Assembly (NCBI GenBank): GCA_030684775.1
Contig: JAUXXW010000124.1
Location: 1 to 64,000, forward strand
Direction: 5' to 3'
Source of the DNA: Pseudomonadota bacterium
GTDB taxonomy: Bacteria > Pseudomonadota > Gammaproteobacteria > Burkholderiales > Thiobacillaceae
Length of the DNA: 64,000 nt
A model generated the notes under the pieces. The model searched no databases and was not told where the DNA came from. It was given only the letters and a program-made list of their open reading frames with translations. A program made the position numbers and the translations under genes. Positions within the stretch are counted from its first letter, which is position 1, and every line of letters begins with the position of its first letter. Below are positions 31,264 to 43,091 of the stretch, in pieces.

Positions 31264-32245
31264 GCGAATTCTTCTCCTCTGTCTGCTGGTGGCGCTGGCC
31301 GCCATCGCCTGGCTGCTCTGGTATGCCACTACGCCCATGCAGGCGCGCGCGGACTATCCCGTGGCCTTCTCGGTGGAGCGCGGTAGCAGCTTGAAGATCG
31401 CCGCGCGAGATATGGCGGAGGCCGGCGTACTCCAGCACCCCGGGGTTTTTATCTTGCTGGGGCGAATCAAGGGCGCGGCGGGGACAATCAAGGCCGGCAG
31501 CTATGCCTTGAACGCGCCCACTACTCCGCTTGGTTTGCTGCGCAAGATCACCGTGGGCGATACGGTTCTGGGCAAGTTGACCATTCCGGAAGGGTGGTCG
31601 TTCGCCGAGATGCGCCGCGCCCTCGACGCCCATCCCGGCCTGCATCACGACACGGCCGGCATGGACACCCGCCAATTGCTCAAGGCCATCGGTGTGGATG
31701 GTGTCCACCTGGAAGGCCGTTTCTTTCCCGATACCTACTTCTTCGATCCGGGCAGCTCCGAACTGGCGCTGTACAAACGCGCCCACAGCGCCATGCGCGA
31801 GCAACTGGACGCCGCCTGGGCGGCGCGCGCGCCGGGACTGCCCTATCGCACACCGGACGAGGTGCTGACCATGGCCTCCATCATCGAGAAGGAAACCGGC
31901 GCGCCGGAAGAGCGGCCCCAGATCGCCGCGGTATTCATCAATCGCTTGCGTATCGGCATGCGTCTGCAGACCGACCCGACCGTCATCTACGGTCTGGGCG
32001 AGCGCTTCGACGGCAACTTGCGCCGCGACGATTTGCTCGCGGACACCCCCTACAACACCTACACCCGCGCCGGCCTGCCGCCCACGCCCATCGCGTTGCC
32101 GGGCTCGGCTGCCTTGCGGGCGGCGGTCAACCCGGTGCGCAGCCGTGCTTTGTACTTCGTTGCCAAGGGGCAGGGGCGCCACGAGTTCTCCGACAATCTC
32201 GACGCGCATAATCGCGCGGTCAATCGTTATCAGAGAGGACGCTGA
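31256..32245 (+). CDS. mltG: Endolytic transglycosylase MltG
   Basis: [43 protein letters not shown]. Confidence 0.94.
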   Translation: MLKRILLLCLLVALAAIAWLLWYATTPMQARADYPVAFSVERGSSLKIAARDMAEAGVLQHPGVFILLGRIKGAAGTIKAGSYALNAPTTPLGLLRKITVGDTVLGKLTIPEGWSFAEMRRALDAHPGLHHDTAGMDTRQLLKAIGVDGVHLEGRFFPDTYFFDPGSSELALYKRAHSAMREQLDAAWAARAPGLPYRTPDEVLTMASIIEKETGAPEERPQIAAVFINRLRIGMRLQTDPTVIYGLGERFDGNLRRDDLLADTPYNTYTRAGLPPTPIALPGSAALRAAVNPVRSRALYFVAKGQGRHEFSDNLDAHNRAVNRYQRGR

Positions 32246-32853
32246 TGAAGGGCTTGTTCATCACCCTGGAAGGCGTCGACGGCGCCGGCAAGAGTAGCCA
32301 TCTCGACTGGCTGGCGGCCTGGTTCCGTTCGCGCGGTCGCGTGGTTCGGCAAACCCGGGAACCCGGTGGCACGCCCGTGGGCGAGCACCTGCGCGAGATC
32401 GTCCTGCACCAGGCCATGCACCCGGAAACCGAGTCGCTGGTGATGTTCGCCGCGCGCCGCGAGCATATCGAACAAGTCATCCGCCCGGCATTGGCGGCGG
32501 GCGAGGTGCTGATCTCCGACCGCTTCACCGATGCCAGCTTCGCTTACCAGTGCGGGGGGCGCGGCCTGCCGGAAGCGCGTCTGGAGGCGCTGGAGCAATG
32601 GGTGCATGGCGACCTGCAACCCGATCTCACCCTGTTGTTCGATGTGCCCACTGAAATCGCGGCGGCTCGTCTGGCCAATGCGCGTGAACCCGACCGTTTC
32701 GAGCGTGAACAGGGCGAGTTCCATACCCGCGTGCGCGCCGCCTACCTGCGCCGCGCCGCCAGCCACCCGATGCGCATACGGGTGATCGACGGCAGCCGCA
32801 GCCTGGATGAAGTGCGTGCCCAACTGGCGGTCATTCTGGGGGCTTTCTCTTGA
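32245..32853 (+). CDS. tmk: Thymidylate kinase
   Basis: [53 protein letters not shown]. Confidence 0.96.
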   Translation: MKGLFITLEGVDGAGKSSHLDWLAAWFRSRGRVVRQTREPGGTPVGEHLREIVLHQAMHPETESLVMFAARREHIEQVIRPALAAGEVLISDRFTDASFAYQCGGRGLPEARLEALEQWVHGDLQPDLTLLFDVPTEIAAARLANAREPDRFEREQGEFHTRVRAAYLRRAASHPMRIRVIDGSRSLDEVRAQLAVILGAFS

Positions 32854-33854
32854 TCCACCCCTGGAATGCCCGCCTGTTCCGGCAACTCACCGCCGATCCG
32901 GAACATATGCCGCATGCCTTGCTGCTGCATGGGCCAGCGGGCGTGGGCAAGCTCGACCTCGCCATCGCAATGGCGCGCTGGGCCTTGTGCCAACGGCCGA
33001 CAGAGGACGGCGCCTGCGGCGTTTGCGACGCCTGCAACTGGTTCGATCAGGGCAACCATCCCGATTTTCGCCGGGTCGAGCCGGTGGAAGCCGAGGCCGG
33101 AGAAGACGACGCCGCGCCCACCAAGAAAGCGCCGAAGAAGGGCGGCAAGCTCATCAAGGTCGATGCCATCCGCGAAGTCACCCACTTCCTCGAACTCACC
33201 TCGCACCGTGGCGGCTGGCGGGTGGCGTTGATCCAGCCGGCGGAGTTCATGAACCCGGCCGCCGCCAATGCCCTGCTCAAGACACTGGAGGAGCCCCCCG
33301 CGCGCGTGCTCCTGTTGTTGGTCTCGCATCAGCCCGGGCGTCTGCCGCCGACGGTGATTTCGCGCTGTCGCAAGGTGGCGGTGCCGCTACCCGAGCGGGA
33401 GATAGCGCTTGGCTGGCTGCGCTTGGCTGGACTGGCCGAACCCGCGTCGCCGCTGGCCGAGGCGGGCGGCGCTCCGCTGGCGGCGTTGGCCTATGCCGAG
33501 CCGGAACGCGCGGCACGACGTGAGGCTTTTCTCGATCTACTGGCGCGGCCGCGCCAGTTCGATGCCTGTCAGGCCGCCCAGACGTTCCAGCCGGTCATGG
33601 CCGAGGCCTGGGGCTGGCTGACTCGTTGGGTGCATGACCTCCTGGCACAGCGCCTCGCCGGGCGGACGCATTACTTCCCGACCAGGACCGAGGCCATTGC
33701 CCGCATCGCCGCCGCCAGCGGCCTGGCCGAACTGCTCGCGTTTCAGCGGGAGCTGGCCCAGGCTGGGCGCTGGTTGCGGCATCCGTTGAATGCGCAGTTG
33801 TTGCTAGAATCCTGGCTCATTCGTTACAGCGAAATCGCGGGAGCCAAGGCGTGA
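32850..33854 (+). CDS. holB: DNA polymerase III delta' subunit
   Basis: [51 protein letters not shown]. Confidence 0.93.
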   Translation: MIHPWNARLFRQLTADPEHMPHALLLHGPAGVGKLDLAIAMARWALCQRPTEDGACGVCDACNWFDQGNHPDFRRVEPVEAEAGEDDAAPTKKAPKKGGKLIKVDAIREVTHFLELTSHRGGWRVALIQPAEFMNPAAANALLKTLEEPPARVLLLLVSHQPGRLPPTVISRCRKVAVPLPEREIALGWLRLAGLAEPASPLAEAGGAPLAALAYAEPERAARREAFLDLLARPRQFDACQAAQTFQPVMAEAWGWLTRWVHDLLAQRLAGRTHYFPTRTEAIARIAAASGLAELLAFQRELAQAGRWLRHPLNAQLLLESWLIRYSEIAGAKA

Positions 33855-34222
33855 GCGAGATCCCCAAGCAAGTCCCCAGTAGCGGTCGGGCCGGCATGCT
33901 CTCCCTGAGCATCAAGGAGCGCACCGCGCTGTATGCGGCCTATCTGCCCTTCGTGAAGCGCGGCGGTCTGTTCATCCCGACCAACCGGCCCTACCAGATG
34001 GGCGACCAGGTCTACATGCTGCTCACCCTGATGGACGATCCGAACAAGCTGCCGATTTCCGGCAAGGTCGTGTGGATCACGCCGGCCGGTGCCCAGGGCA
34101 ACCGTCAGCAGGGTATTGGCGTGCAGTTCGAAGACAACGAAGGTTCCAACATCGTGCGCGGCAAGATCGAGGGCATCCTCGGCAATGCCATGAAATCCAC
34201 GCGCCACACGCATACCCTGTAA
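33851..34222 (+). CDS. PilZ domain protein
   Basis: LFIPTNRPYQMGDQVYMLLTLMDDPNKLPISGKVVWITP; adjacent to holB. Confidence 0.88.
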   Translation: MSEIPKQVPSSGRAGMLSLSIKERTALYAAYLPFVKRGGLFIPTNRPYQMGDQVYMLLTLMDDPNKLPISGKVVWITPAGAQGNRQQGIGVQFEDNEGSNIVRGKIEGILGNAMKSTRHTHTL

Positions 34223-34224
34223 CA

Positions 34225-34258
34225 GGTGGCGTGCGCCGTGCGCACGGCGCACGCTACC
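34225..34258. repeat. Short perfect-core palindrome between pilZ and tatD
   Basis: GTGCGCCGTGCGCACGGCGCAC (34231-34252) is its own reverse complement; flanks ggtggc/gctacc. Confidence 0.7.
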
Positions 34259-34273
34259 CACAACCCGCCCGCC

Positions 34274-35047
34274 ATGTTCATCGACTCCCACTGCCATATC
34301 GACTTCCCCAATTTCAGCGAGGGGGTCGCCCCCTTGCTCGCGAACATGCGGGCCGCTCAGGTCAGCCATGCGCTTTGCGTTTCGGTCAACCTGGAGAATT
34401 TTCCGCGAGTGCTGGCCCTGGCCGAGGCGCACGACAATCTGTTCGCCTCGGTGGGGGTGCATCCCGACCATGACGAAGGCCGTGAACCCACGGTGGATGA
34501 ACTGGTCGAGCTGGCGGCGCACCCGCGCGTGGTCGCTATCGGTGAAACCGGGCTGGATTACTACCGCCTGAATCGCGAAGAGGTGGATTGGCAGCGCGCG
34601 CGCTTTCGTACCCATATCCACGCCGCTCGTGCCGCCGACAAGCCCTTGATCATCCATACCCGAAGTGCCGCCGAAGACACCCTGGCGATCATGGCGGAGG
34701 AGGGCGCGGCCGTCCCCGGCGGGGTGATGCACTGTTTCACGGAAAGCTGGGAAGTAGCCGAAGCGGCGCTGGCGATGGGCTTCTACATTTCCCTGTCCGG
34801 CATCGTGACCTTCAAGAGCGCCCAGGACTTGAAGGAAGTGGCGCGCCGGGTGCCGCTGGATCGCCTGCTGATCGAGACCGATTCACCCTATCTCGCGCCG
34901 GTACCGCATCGCGGCAGGCGCAACGAACCGGCTTACGTGCGCCATGTTGCGGAAGAAATCGCCATGCTCAAGGGCCTCCCCCTCGAAGACGTGGCGGCGG
35001 CCAGCAGTCGCAATTTCTTCACATTGTTCGCGGCCGCCAGCCGCTGA
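34274..35047 (+). CDS. tatD: TatD family hydrolase
   Basis: MFIDSHCHIDFPNF; AIGETGLDYYR; LLIETDSPYLAPVPHRGRRNEP. Confidence 0.93.
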   Translation: MFIDSHCHIDFPNFSEGVAPLLANMRAAQVSHALCVSVNLENFPRVLALAEAHDNLFASVGVHPDHDEGREPTVDELVELAAHPRVVAIGETGLDYYRLNREEVDWQRARFRTHIHAARAADKPLIIHTRSAAEDTLAIMAEEGAAVPGGVMHCFTESWEVAEAALAMGFYISLSGIVTFKSAQDLKEVARRVPLDRLLIETDSPYLAPVPHRGRRNEPAYVRHVAEEIAMLKGLPLEDVAAASSRNFFTLFAAASR

Positions 35048-35120
35048 GCACGCGGGCCGGGGTGATCGGCCACCCGGGCAAACGAATCAGCCTGAATCCA
35101 GCAGTTGAAACCGTAGAAGC

Positions 35121-35250
35121 GTAGGTTGGGCAAAGCGCAGCGTGCCCAACAACCCGTCGCCATGTTGGGCATGCTGCGCTTTGCACCCGCAAGGGGCACG
35201 CCGGATTCGTAAGCCGCTAAAGCGGACAACGACTCCGCTGCCCAACCTAC
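35121..35250. repeat. GTAGGTTGGGCAAAGCG BIME-like repeat interrupted by an insertion of about 56 nt
   Basis: Left unit intact; right unit ...ATGCTGCGCTTTG[cacccgcaagg...ctccgct]GCCCAACCTAC. Confidence 0.8.
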
Positions 35251-35348
35251 GTCTACTCACCCATTGGGTGACACCCTCTTATTCCCGAAATCCCAATAAC
35301 CGCAGGGCATTCTGACCCTTTTCATCCCGGCAACTGCCGTTTCCAGGA

Positions 35349-37613
35349 TCAGGCAGGTTCCAGCGCATCCTCGAACTGCAACAGGATCGCGTCCGACTCG
35401 TCCACATCCACGCTCACTTCGCCGCCATTGGCGAGACGGCCGAACAGAAGTTCGTCGGCCAGCGCTTTGCGCAAGGTGTCCTGAATCAAGCGGGCCATCG
35501 GGCGTGCGCCCATGAGCGGATCGAAACCCTTCTTCGCCAGCCATTTGCGCAGGTTGTCGGAGAAATGTACTTCCACTTTCTTGGCGTGTAGCTGTTCCTC
35601 CAGTTGCATGAGGAATTTATCCACCACGCGCAGGATGACGTCTTCGTCCAGTGCCGCGAAGGAAATAGTGGCGTCGAGGCGGTTGCGGAACTCCGGGGTG
35701 AACAGGCGCTTGATGTCGGCCATCTCGTCGCCCTTCTTGCTCGGCAAGGTGAAACCGATGCCGGTCTTGTTCATGGCTTCGGCTCCCGCGTTGGTGGTCA
35801 TGATGATCGCCACGTTGCGGAAGTCCGCCTTGCGCCCGTTGTTGTCGGTCAGCGTGCCGTGGTCCATGATTTGCAGCAGCACGTTGTAGATATCCGTGTG
35901 TGCCTTTTCGATTTCATCCAGCAGGAGCACCGCGTAGGGCGTCTTGGTGATGGCTTCGGTGAGCAGGCCACCCTGTTCGAAGCCGACATAGCCGGGAGGC
36001 GCGCCGATCAGGCGGGAAACGGCGTGGCGTTCCATGTATTCGGACATATCGAAGCGGATCAGTTCCACACCCAGCACATAGGCCAGTTGCCGCGCCACTT
36101 CGGTCTTGCCGACCCCAGTGGGGCCGGAGAACAGAAAGGAGCCGATTGGTTTTTGCGGGTCGCCGAGGCCGGAGCGGGTCATCTTGATCGCCGAGGCCAG
36201 CGCTTCGATGGCCTTGTCCTGGCCGAACACCACGGCCTTCAGGTCGCGGTCGAGGTTCTTCAGGGCATTGCGTTCGTCGTTGGCCACGGTTCTGGCCGGC
36301 ACTCGCGCGATCTTGGCGACGATGTCCTCGATTTCCTTGGGGGTGATGATTTTCTTCTGTTTCGATTTGGGCTGGATGCGTTGCGCGGCGCCGGCCTCGT
36401 CGATCACGTCGATGGCCTTGTCCGGCAGGTGACGGTCGTTGATATAGCGAGCGGACAATTCGGCGGCGGTGGTGAGCGCGGCCTGGGTGTACTTGACGCT
36501 GTGGTGCGCCTCGAAGCGCGATTTCAGGCCGCGCAGGATGGCCACGGTCTCCTCCACGCTGGGCTCCTTCACGTCGATCTTCTGGAAGCGCCGCGACAAG
36601 GCGTGGTCTTTCTCGAACACACCCCGGTATTCGGTATAGGTGGTGGCGCCGATACAGCGCAGCTGGCCGGCGGAAAGGGGGGGCTTGAGCAGATTGGAAG
36701 CATCCAGGGTGCCACCGGAAGCGGCACCCGCGCCGATGACCGTATGGATTTCATCGATGAACATGATGGAATGCGGCGTGTTGATGAGTTGCTTGATTAC
36801 CGCCTTGAGGCGCTGTTCGAAGTCGCCGCGATACTTGGTGCCGGCCAGCAACGCGCCCATGTCCAGGGCGAATACCGTGGCCTCTTTGAGAATGTCAGGC
36901 ACGCTGCCTTCAACGATACGGCGCGCCAGGCCTTCCGCGATGGCGGTCTTGCCGACGCCGGCTTCTCCCACCAGCAAAGGGTTGTTCTTGCGCCGCCGGC
37001 ACAGGGTCTGGATCACCCGCTCGACTTCCATATCGCGGCCGATCAGCGGGTCGATCTTGCCCGCCTGCGCCTGGGCATTGAGGTTGACGGTGAAGGAATC
37101 GAGCGGGGAAGCGGCGCTGGCCTCGCCTTCCTGCTGCTCTCCCGCCGTTTCAGCGCGCCCGCTCGGGGCGGCTTCCTGCGGCGTTTTGGCGATGCCGTGG
37201 GAGATGAAATTCACCACATCCAGGCGGGTGAGCCCCTGCTGGGTGAGGAAATGCAGGGCGTGGGAGTCCTTCTCGCCGAAAATGGCCACCAGCACATTGG
37301 CGCCGGTCACTTCTTTCTTGCCTGAGGACTGCACATGCAGGATGGCGCGCTGGATCACGCGTTGAAAGCCCAGGGTCGGCTGGGTATCGACATCGGCTTC
37401 ACCGGGAACGCGCGGTGTGTGGCGCTCAACGAAGTCGGCCAACTTCTTGCGCAGCTCTTCCATATTTGCGGAACAGGCACGCAACACCTCAGCGGCGGAC
37501 GGGTTGTCGAGCATGGCGAGCAAGAGATGCTCGACGGTGATGAATTCGTGCCGTTTCTGGCGGGCCTCCATGAAGGCCATGTGCAAACTGACTTCCAATT
37601 CCTGGGCGATCAT
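35349..37613 (-). CDS. clpA: ATP-dependent Clp protease ATP-binding subunit ClpA
   Basis: [65 protein letters not shown]. Confidence 0.96.
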   Translation of the reverse strand: MIAQELEVSLHMAFMEARQKRHEFITVEHLLLAMLDNPSAAEVLRACSANMEELRKKLADFVERHTPRVPGEADVDTQPTLGFQRVIQRAILHVQSSGKKEVTGANVLVAIFGEKDSHALHFLTQQGLTRLDVVNFISHGIAKTPQEAAPSGRAETAGEQQEGEASAASPLDSFTVNLNAQAQAGKIDPLIGRDMEVERVIQTLCRRRKNNPLLVGEAGVGKTAIAEGLARRIVEGSVPDILKEATVFALDMGALLAGTKYRGDFEQRLKAVIKQLINTPHSIMFIDEIHTVIGAGAASGGTLDASNLLKPPLSAGQLRCIGATTYTEYRGVFEKDHALSRRFQKIDVKEPSVEETVAILRGLKSRFEAHHSVKYTQAALTTAAELSARYINDRHLPDKAIDVIDEAGAAQRIQPKSKQKKIITPKEIEDIVAKIARVPARTVANDERNALKNLDRDLKAVVFGQDKAIEALASAIKMTRSGLGDPQKPIGSFLFSGPTGVGKTEVARQLAYVLGVELIRFDMSEYMERHAVSRLIGAPPGYVGFEQGGLLTEAITKTPYAVLLLDEIEKAHTDIYNVLLQIMDHGTLTDNNGRKADFRNVAIIMTTNAGAEAMNKTGIGFTLPSKKGDEMADIKRLFTPEFRNRLDATISFAALDEDVILRVVDKFLMQLEEQLHAKKVEVHFSDNLRKWLAKKGFDPLMGARPMARLIQDTLRKALADELLFGRLANGGEVSVDVDESDAILLQFEDALEPA

Positions 37614-37921
37614 CGATCTTCCTCCATGACGCATTGCAGGGGATGCTGCTGACTCTGGGCGTACTCCGTGACCTGGTGCACCTTGGATTCCGCTACGTCC
37701 CGAGGGTAGATTCCCGCCACGCCGACGCCTTCATTATGCACTTTGAGCATCACCAGAGTGGCTTGTTCACGGCTCAGGAAAAAAATGCCTTCCAGCACCT
37801 TTACGACGAATTCCATCGGGGTGTAATCGTCGTTCAGAAGCAATACCTTATATAGCGGGGGCGGCGGGGCGACCTTGTGATCGACCGCCAATTCGCCTTC
37901 GTCGTGAGGCCGGACAGCCAT
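37610..37921 (-). CDS. clpS: ATP-dependent Clp protease adaptor ClpS
   Basis: [42 protein letters not shown]. Confidence 0.95.
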   Translation of the reverse strand: MAVRPHDEGELAVDHKVAPPPPLYKVLLLNDDYTPMEFVVKVLEGIFFLSREQATLVMLKVHNEGVGVAGIYPRDVAESKVHQVTEYAQSQQHPLQCVMEEDR

Positions 37922-38108
37922 GGGTGGGTAGCAATAATGGCAACGAAGGGATTGTGATGCCGGGAAACGATATTTCAAGCCGACGCATGTTTTCAAAAAG
38001 ATTGACGCAGGGTGTGTTCCACAGGTAAAAAGCCCCCCGTTTGTATCAAGTCATAATGGTTTGGCTGATCCAGGCGGGTTATTCGTTTTTTGATTTAGGA
38101 GCGGTTTC

Positions 38109-38312
38109 ATGGCCACTGGTATTGTTAAATGGTTCAACGACTCGAAAGGCTTCGGCTTCATTACCCCCGATGGTGGTGGTGACGATCTGTTTGCCCACTT
38201 TTCCGCTATTGCGGGCAACGGCTTCAAGAGCCTGAAGGAAGGCCAGAAGGTCTCCTTTGATGTGACCGAAGGCCCGAAGGGCAAACAGGCCTCGAACATC
38301 AATCCGCTCTAA
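38109..38312 (+). CDS. Cold-shock protein
   Basis: [34 protein letters not shown]. Confidence 0.96.
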   Translation: MATGIVKWFNDSKGFGFITPDGGGDDLFAHFSAIAGNGFKSLKEGQKVSFDVTEGPKGKQASNINPL

Positions 38313-38404
38313 GCGGGTTTCTTGGGCGGGCCGGTTTTAGCGCCCGCCACCTTTGGTCCCCTGTGCTATACGTCAGTCATGACGTTGGCGCAGGAGTGGC
38401 CAGG

Positions 38405-38615
38405 ATGAAAATCCCAGAAGTACCTCCCCCCGGAAGTTCCCTCCCCAAAGCAGGAAACTCGCGTCGGCTGACGCGCTGTGACGAGAACATGCTTGGTGGC
38501 GCCGCCAGTATCCTGGCGGGCCTGGAACGGCAGAAAGATGAGCTCGGCCCCATCGCCGAGGAACTCATCGACTTGTTGCATCACCTTGGGGTGGGCAAGC
38601 CACCCCTGCAAAAAA

Positions 38616-38635
<20 letters not shown>
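38405..38635 (+). CDS. Small hypothetical protein
   Basis: 76-aa ORF between csp and icd; no recognisable domain. Confidence 0.4.
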
Positions 38636-39857
<1,222 letters not shown>

Positions 39858-39886
39858 GATAACTCCTGATTGAAATTACGAAACTG

Positions 39887-40432
39887 ATGGCCCGCCTGAT
39901 CCTGTTCAACAAGCCCTATGGCGTTCTCAGCCAGTTCACCCCGGAAGACGGGCACCCTGGCTTGAAGGACTTCATCGACATGCCCGGCGTCTACGCGGCC
40001 GGGCGGCTGGACAGGGATAGCGAAGGGCTGCTGATTCTAACCGACGATGGTGCGCTACAGCATCGGCTCGCCGATCCGCGCCACAAGCTGCCCAAGACCT
40101 ACTGGGCGCAAGTCGAAGGCGCGCCGAGCGAGGCCGATCTGGAACCGCTGCGTCAGGCGATGAATTTGGGTGACTTCATCACCCGCCCGGCACAAGCGCG
40201 CGTGATCGATGAACCCGGTGACCTCTGGCCGCGCGATCCGCCGGTGCGCTATCGCAAGGCGATCCCCAGCACCTGGATCGAAATTCTCCTCACCGAGGGC
40301 AAGAACCGCCAGGTACGGCGCATGACCGCGAAGGCAGGGTTTCCCACCTTGCGACTGATACGCGCGGCGATCGGCAACCATGCCTTGTCCGGCTTGAAGC
40401 CAGGCGAGCTGCGTATCGAAATAGCCAAATAG
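39887..40432 (+). CDS. rluE: RluE-like 23S rRNA pseudouridine synthase
   Basis: [50 protein letters not shown]. Confidence 0.87.
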   Translation: MARLILFNKPYGVLSQFTPEDGHPGLKDFIDMPGVYAAGRLDRDSEGLLILTDDGALQHRLADPRHKLPKTYWAQVEGAPSEADLEPLRQAMNLGDFITRPAQARVIDEPGDLWPRDPPVRYRKAIPSTWIEILLTEGKNRQVRRMTAKAGFPTLRLIRAAIGNHALSGLKPGELRIEIAK

Positions 40433-40445
40433 GTGCTTGACAGGT

Positions 40446-40464
40446 TTTTGTGCAATGCACAAAA
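40446..40464. promoter_or_regulatory. 19-nt perfect dyad upstream of phaE (candidate operator)
   Basis: TTTTGTGCA-A-TGCACAAAA, 37 nt upstream of the phaE start. Confidence 0.45.
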
Positions 40465-40501
40465 TCGACCGACAAGCAGTTCTTCCTGAAGGAGAGAGAC
40501 C

Positions 40502-41578
40502 GTGGCGGATACAAGCAAGACCTGGATGAATGACTGGATGGAATCGCAGCAGGGCTACTGGAAAGCCTGGGGCGATATGGCCCAGCGCGGCATGAAAGCG
40601 CCGGAAGCGCCGAAGAATCCCTTGGCCGATGGCATCAATCAATGGTGGAAAGCGGTGTCCCCGATGACCCCTCCCTCGGGGCGCGATGTGTTCGACAAGG
40701 TGATGGACGTCAGCCGTGGCTACTTCACCCTGGCCGAGCAACTCATGAGCGGCGTCGGTGGCGGCGGCAAGGACGTCGGCATGGAAGCCGTGAACGGCTG
40801 GTTGGAAAACATGCAGAAAATGTGGACCAGCCCAACCCCCAATCTGTTTGGCGCCAACAACCCGGGCAAAGGGTTCAACACCTTCTGGGATCTGCCGATG
40901 GACACCTGGCAGCGTCTGGCCGCCAACATCGTGCCCATGCCCGGCGATTACACCCAGGCGTACCACCCGGAAGGCACGAATGCCGCGCGCGACCAGATGA
41001 ACCGCTTCCTGTCGATTCCGACCGTCGGCTACACCCGTGAATCGCAGGAACAATTCCAGATTCTGGCGCAACGGCAGATGGATTACGCCAGCGCCACCCA
41101 GACTTATCAGATGGCCTTCGGCAACCTCGGCGCCGAGACCGCGCGCAAGTTCCAGGCGGCATTGCAGGCCCGCGCCGCGGATAACAAACCCATCCACAGC
41201 CTGCGTGAGTTGTATGACCAGTGGGTGGAAATGAGCGAAGCGGCCTACGCCGAATTCGTCATGACCGTGGAATACCAGAAGCTCTACGGCCACCTGGTCA
41301 ACAGCCTGCTGGGGCTGAAGCAGCAGATGGCGCGCATGGTCGACCAGAACCTGGAAGCCATGCACATGCCCACCCATGCCGAGATCAGCACGCTGCAGTG
41401 CCGGCAGCAGGAATTGCGTCGCGACAATCTGCGCCTGCACAAGGAAATCAAGGAAATCCATAAACAGCTCGAAGCGCTGCGCAAGGCCTCCATCACCAGC
41501 GAAGCGGCGCCGGAAGCCGCCCCGGCCGCCAAGCGCGCCCCCGCCGCCCGTACCAAGAAAGCAGGAGATGCCAAATGA
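40502..41578 (+). CDS. phaE: Class III PHA synthase subunit PhaE
   Basis: Helical protein overlapping phaC; ends in Ala/Lys-rich tail; QMARMVDQNLEAMHMPTHAEISTLQCRQQELRRDN. Confidence 0.85.
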   Translation: MADTSKTWMNDWMESQQGYWKAWGDMAQRGMKAPEAPKNPLADGINQWWKAVSPMTPPSGRDVFDKVMDVSRGYFTLAEQLMSGVGGGGKDVGMEAVNGWLENMQKMWTSPTPNLFGANNPGKGFNTFWDLPMDTWQRLAANIVPMPGDYTQAYHPEGTNAARDQMNRFLSIPTVGYTRESQEQFQILAQRQMDYASATQTYQMAFGNLGAETARKFQAALQARAADNKPIHSLRELYDQWVEMSEAAYAEFVMTVEYQKLYGHLVNSLLGLKQQMARMVDQNLEAMHMPTHAEISTLQCRQQELRRDNLRLHKEIKEIHKQLEALRKASITSEAAPEAAPAAKRAPAARTKKAGDAK

Positions 41579-42654
41579 TGCCCTTCGACATGCGCCCGGA
41601 CGCCGTCATGCAGGAACTCATGGCCTATAGCCAGAAGCTCTCGCACGGCGTGCAGAACCTGATGGAAGTCGGCGAGATTTCCACCGGTGTCACGCCCAAG
41701 ACCGTGATCTACCAGGAAGACAAGCTCACCCTGTTCCGCTTCAATCCGCCCGCCGAGGATGGCAAAAGCAAAGTCCAGAGCAAGACCCCGCTGCTCATCG
41801 TCTACGCGCTGGTGAACCGGCCCTACATGACCGACATCCAGGAAAACCGCTCCACCGTGAAAGCGCTGATGGATGCCGGCCAGGACGTCTACCTGATTGA
41901 CTGGGGCTATCCGGACCGCGCCGACCGTTACCTCACCCTCGACGACTACATCAACGGCTATCTCGACCGTTGCGTCGACGTCATCTGTGAGCGCCACCGC
42001 ATCGACAAGATCAACATCCTCGGCATCTGCCAGGGCGGCACCTTCTCGCTGTGTTACTCGGCGCTGCACCCGGACAAGGTGAAGAACCTGGTCACCATGG
42101 TCACCCCGGTCGACTTCCAGACCCCGGACAACATGCTCTCGCACTGGGTACAGCAGATCGACATCGACCTGGTGGTGGACACACTGGGCAACGTCCCCGG
42201 CGAAATGCTCAACTGGACCTTCCTCAACCTGAAGCCGTATCAGCTCATGGGCCAGAAATACCTGGGACTGATCGACACCCTGGACGACCCGGAAGCCCTG
42301 AAAAACTTCCTGCGCATGGAAAAGTGGATTTTCGACAGTCCCGACCAAGCCGGCGAAGCCTTCCGCCAGTTCATCAAGGATTTCTACCAGGAGAACAAGC
42401 TGCTCAACGGCGGCCTGGAAATCGGCGAGCCGGTCAGCCTCAAGGGCGTCACCATGCCGGTGCTCAACGTCTTCGCCGAACAGGATCACCTGGTTCCTCC
42501 CGACGCCTCCCGCGCCATGCGCGGCAAACTTGGCACCAAGGACTACACGGAACTGTCCTTCCCCGGCGGCCACATCGGCATCTACGTCAGCGGCCGCGCC
42601 CAGAAAACCGTACCGCCCGCCATCGGCAAGTGGCTGGACGAACGCGACGCCTGA
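41575..42654 (+). CDS. phaC: Class III PHA synthase subunit PhaC
   Basis: LIVYALVNRPYMTDIQENRS; LGICQGGTFSLCYSALHP lipase-like box; DWGYPDRADRYLTLDDYI. Confidence 0.94.
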   Translation: MMPFDMRPDAVMQELMAYSQKLSHGVQNLMEVGEISTGVTPKTVIYQEDKLTLFRFNPPAEDGKSKVQSKTPLLIVYALVNRPYMTDIQENRSTVKALMDAGQDVYLIDWGYPDRADRYLTLDDYINGYLDRCVDVICERHRIDKINILGICQGGTFSLCYSALHPDKVKNLVTMVTPVDFQTPDNMLSHWVQQIDIDLVVDTLGNVPGEMLNWTFLNLKPYQLMGQKYLGLIDTLDDPEALKNFLRMEKWIFDSPDQAGEAFRQFIKDFYQENKLLNGGLEIGEPVSLKGVTMPVLNVFAEQDHLVPPDASRAMRGKLGTKDYTELSFPGGHIGIYVSGRAQKTVPPAIGKWLDERDA

Positions 42655-42781
42655 TCGGGTAGTTCACAAGCCGTTCCCGGAAGCCCTCATTCCCATGTCG
42701 CATCGGCGGCGACAGGCTTCCAGCGTATTCGTCTTCCAGCAGGTGTTGCTCGGCGGCAAGCCGCACCGGTTGGCGAAAACT

Positions 42782-42854
42782 GTAGGTTGGGCAAAGCGCG
42801 GCGTGCCCAACAAACCGTCGCCATGTTGGGCACGCCGCGCTTTGCCCAACCTAC
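42782..42854. repeat. BIME-like repeat, GTAGGTTGGGCAAAGCG type
   Basis: GTAGGTTGGGCAAAGCGCGGCGTGCCCAAC...GTTGGGCACGCCGCGCTTTGCCCAACCTAC. Confidence 0.9.
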
Positions 42855-42911
42855 GCGCTGGAGCGTGACGTGAAAATCCCGCTGATCGGTGTTCCGCGTA
42901 AGTCCTTGATT

Positions 42912-43001
42912 TGGCGGAGAGAGGGGGATTCGAACCCCCGTTAGTGCAAGCACTAAACCGGATTTCGAATCCGGCGCATTCGACCACTCTGCCATCTCTC
43001 C
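42912..43001 (-). tRNA. tRNA-Ser (anticodon CGA)
   Basis: Reverse complement GGAGAGATGGCAGAGTGGTCGAATGCGCCGGATTCGAAATCCGG...GGGGGTTCGAATCCCCCTCTCTCCGCCA; 7-nt loop TTCGAAA; long variable arm; encoded CCA. Confidence 0.95.
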
Positions 43002-43091
43002 GGGTCTGTGCTTCCTGTCAAGGCTGGCCTTAAGCAGGAAAGGGCGGCATTCTACCCACATTCTCATCAGGTCGAAACGCGCTCAAAGCAA

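Noticed and set aside
35604-37325. 573-aa plus-strand ORF
   Set aside because: Antisense shadow of clpA with no recognisable domain.
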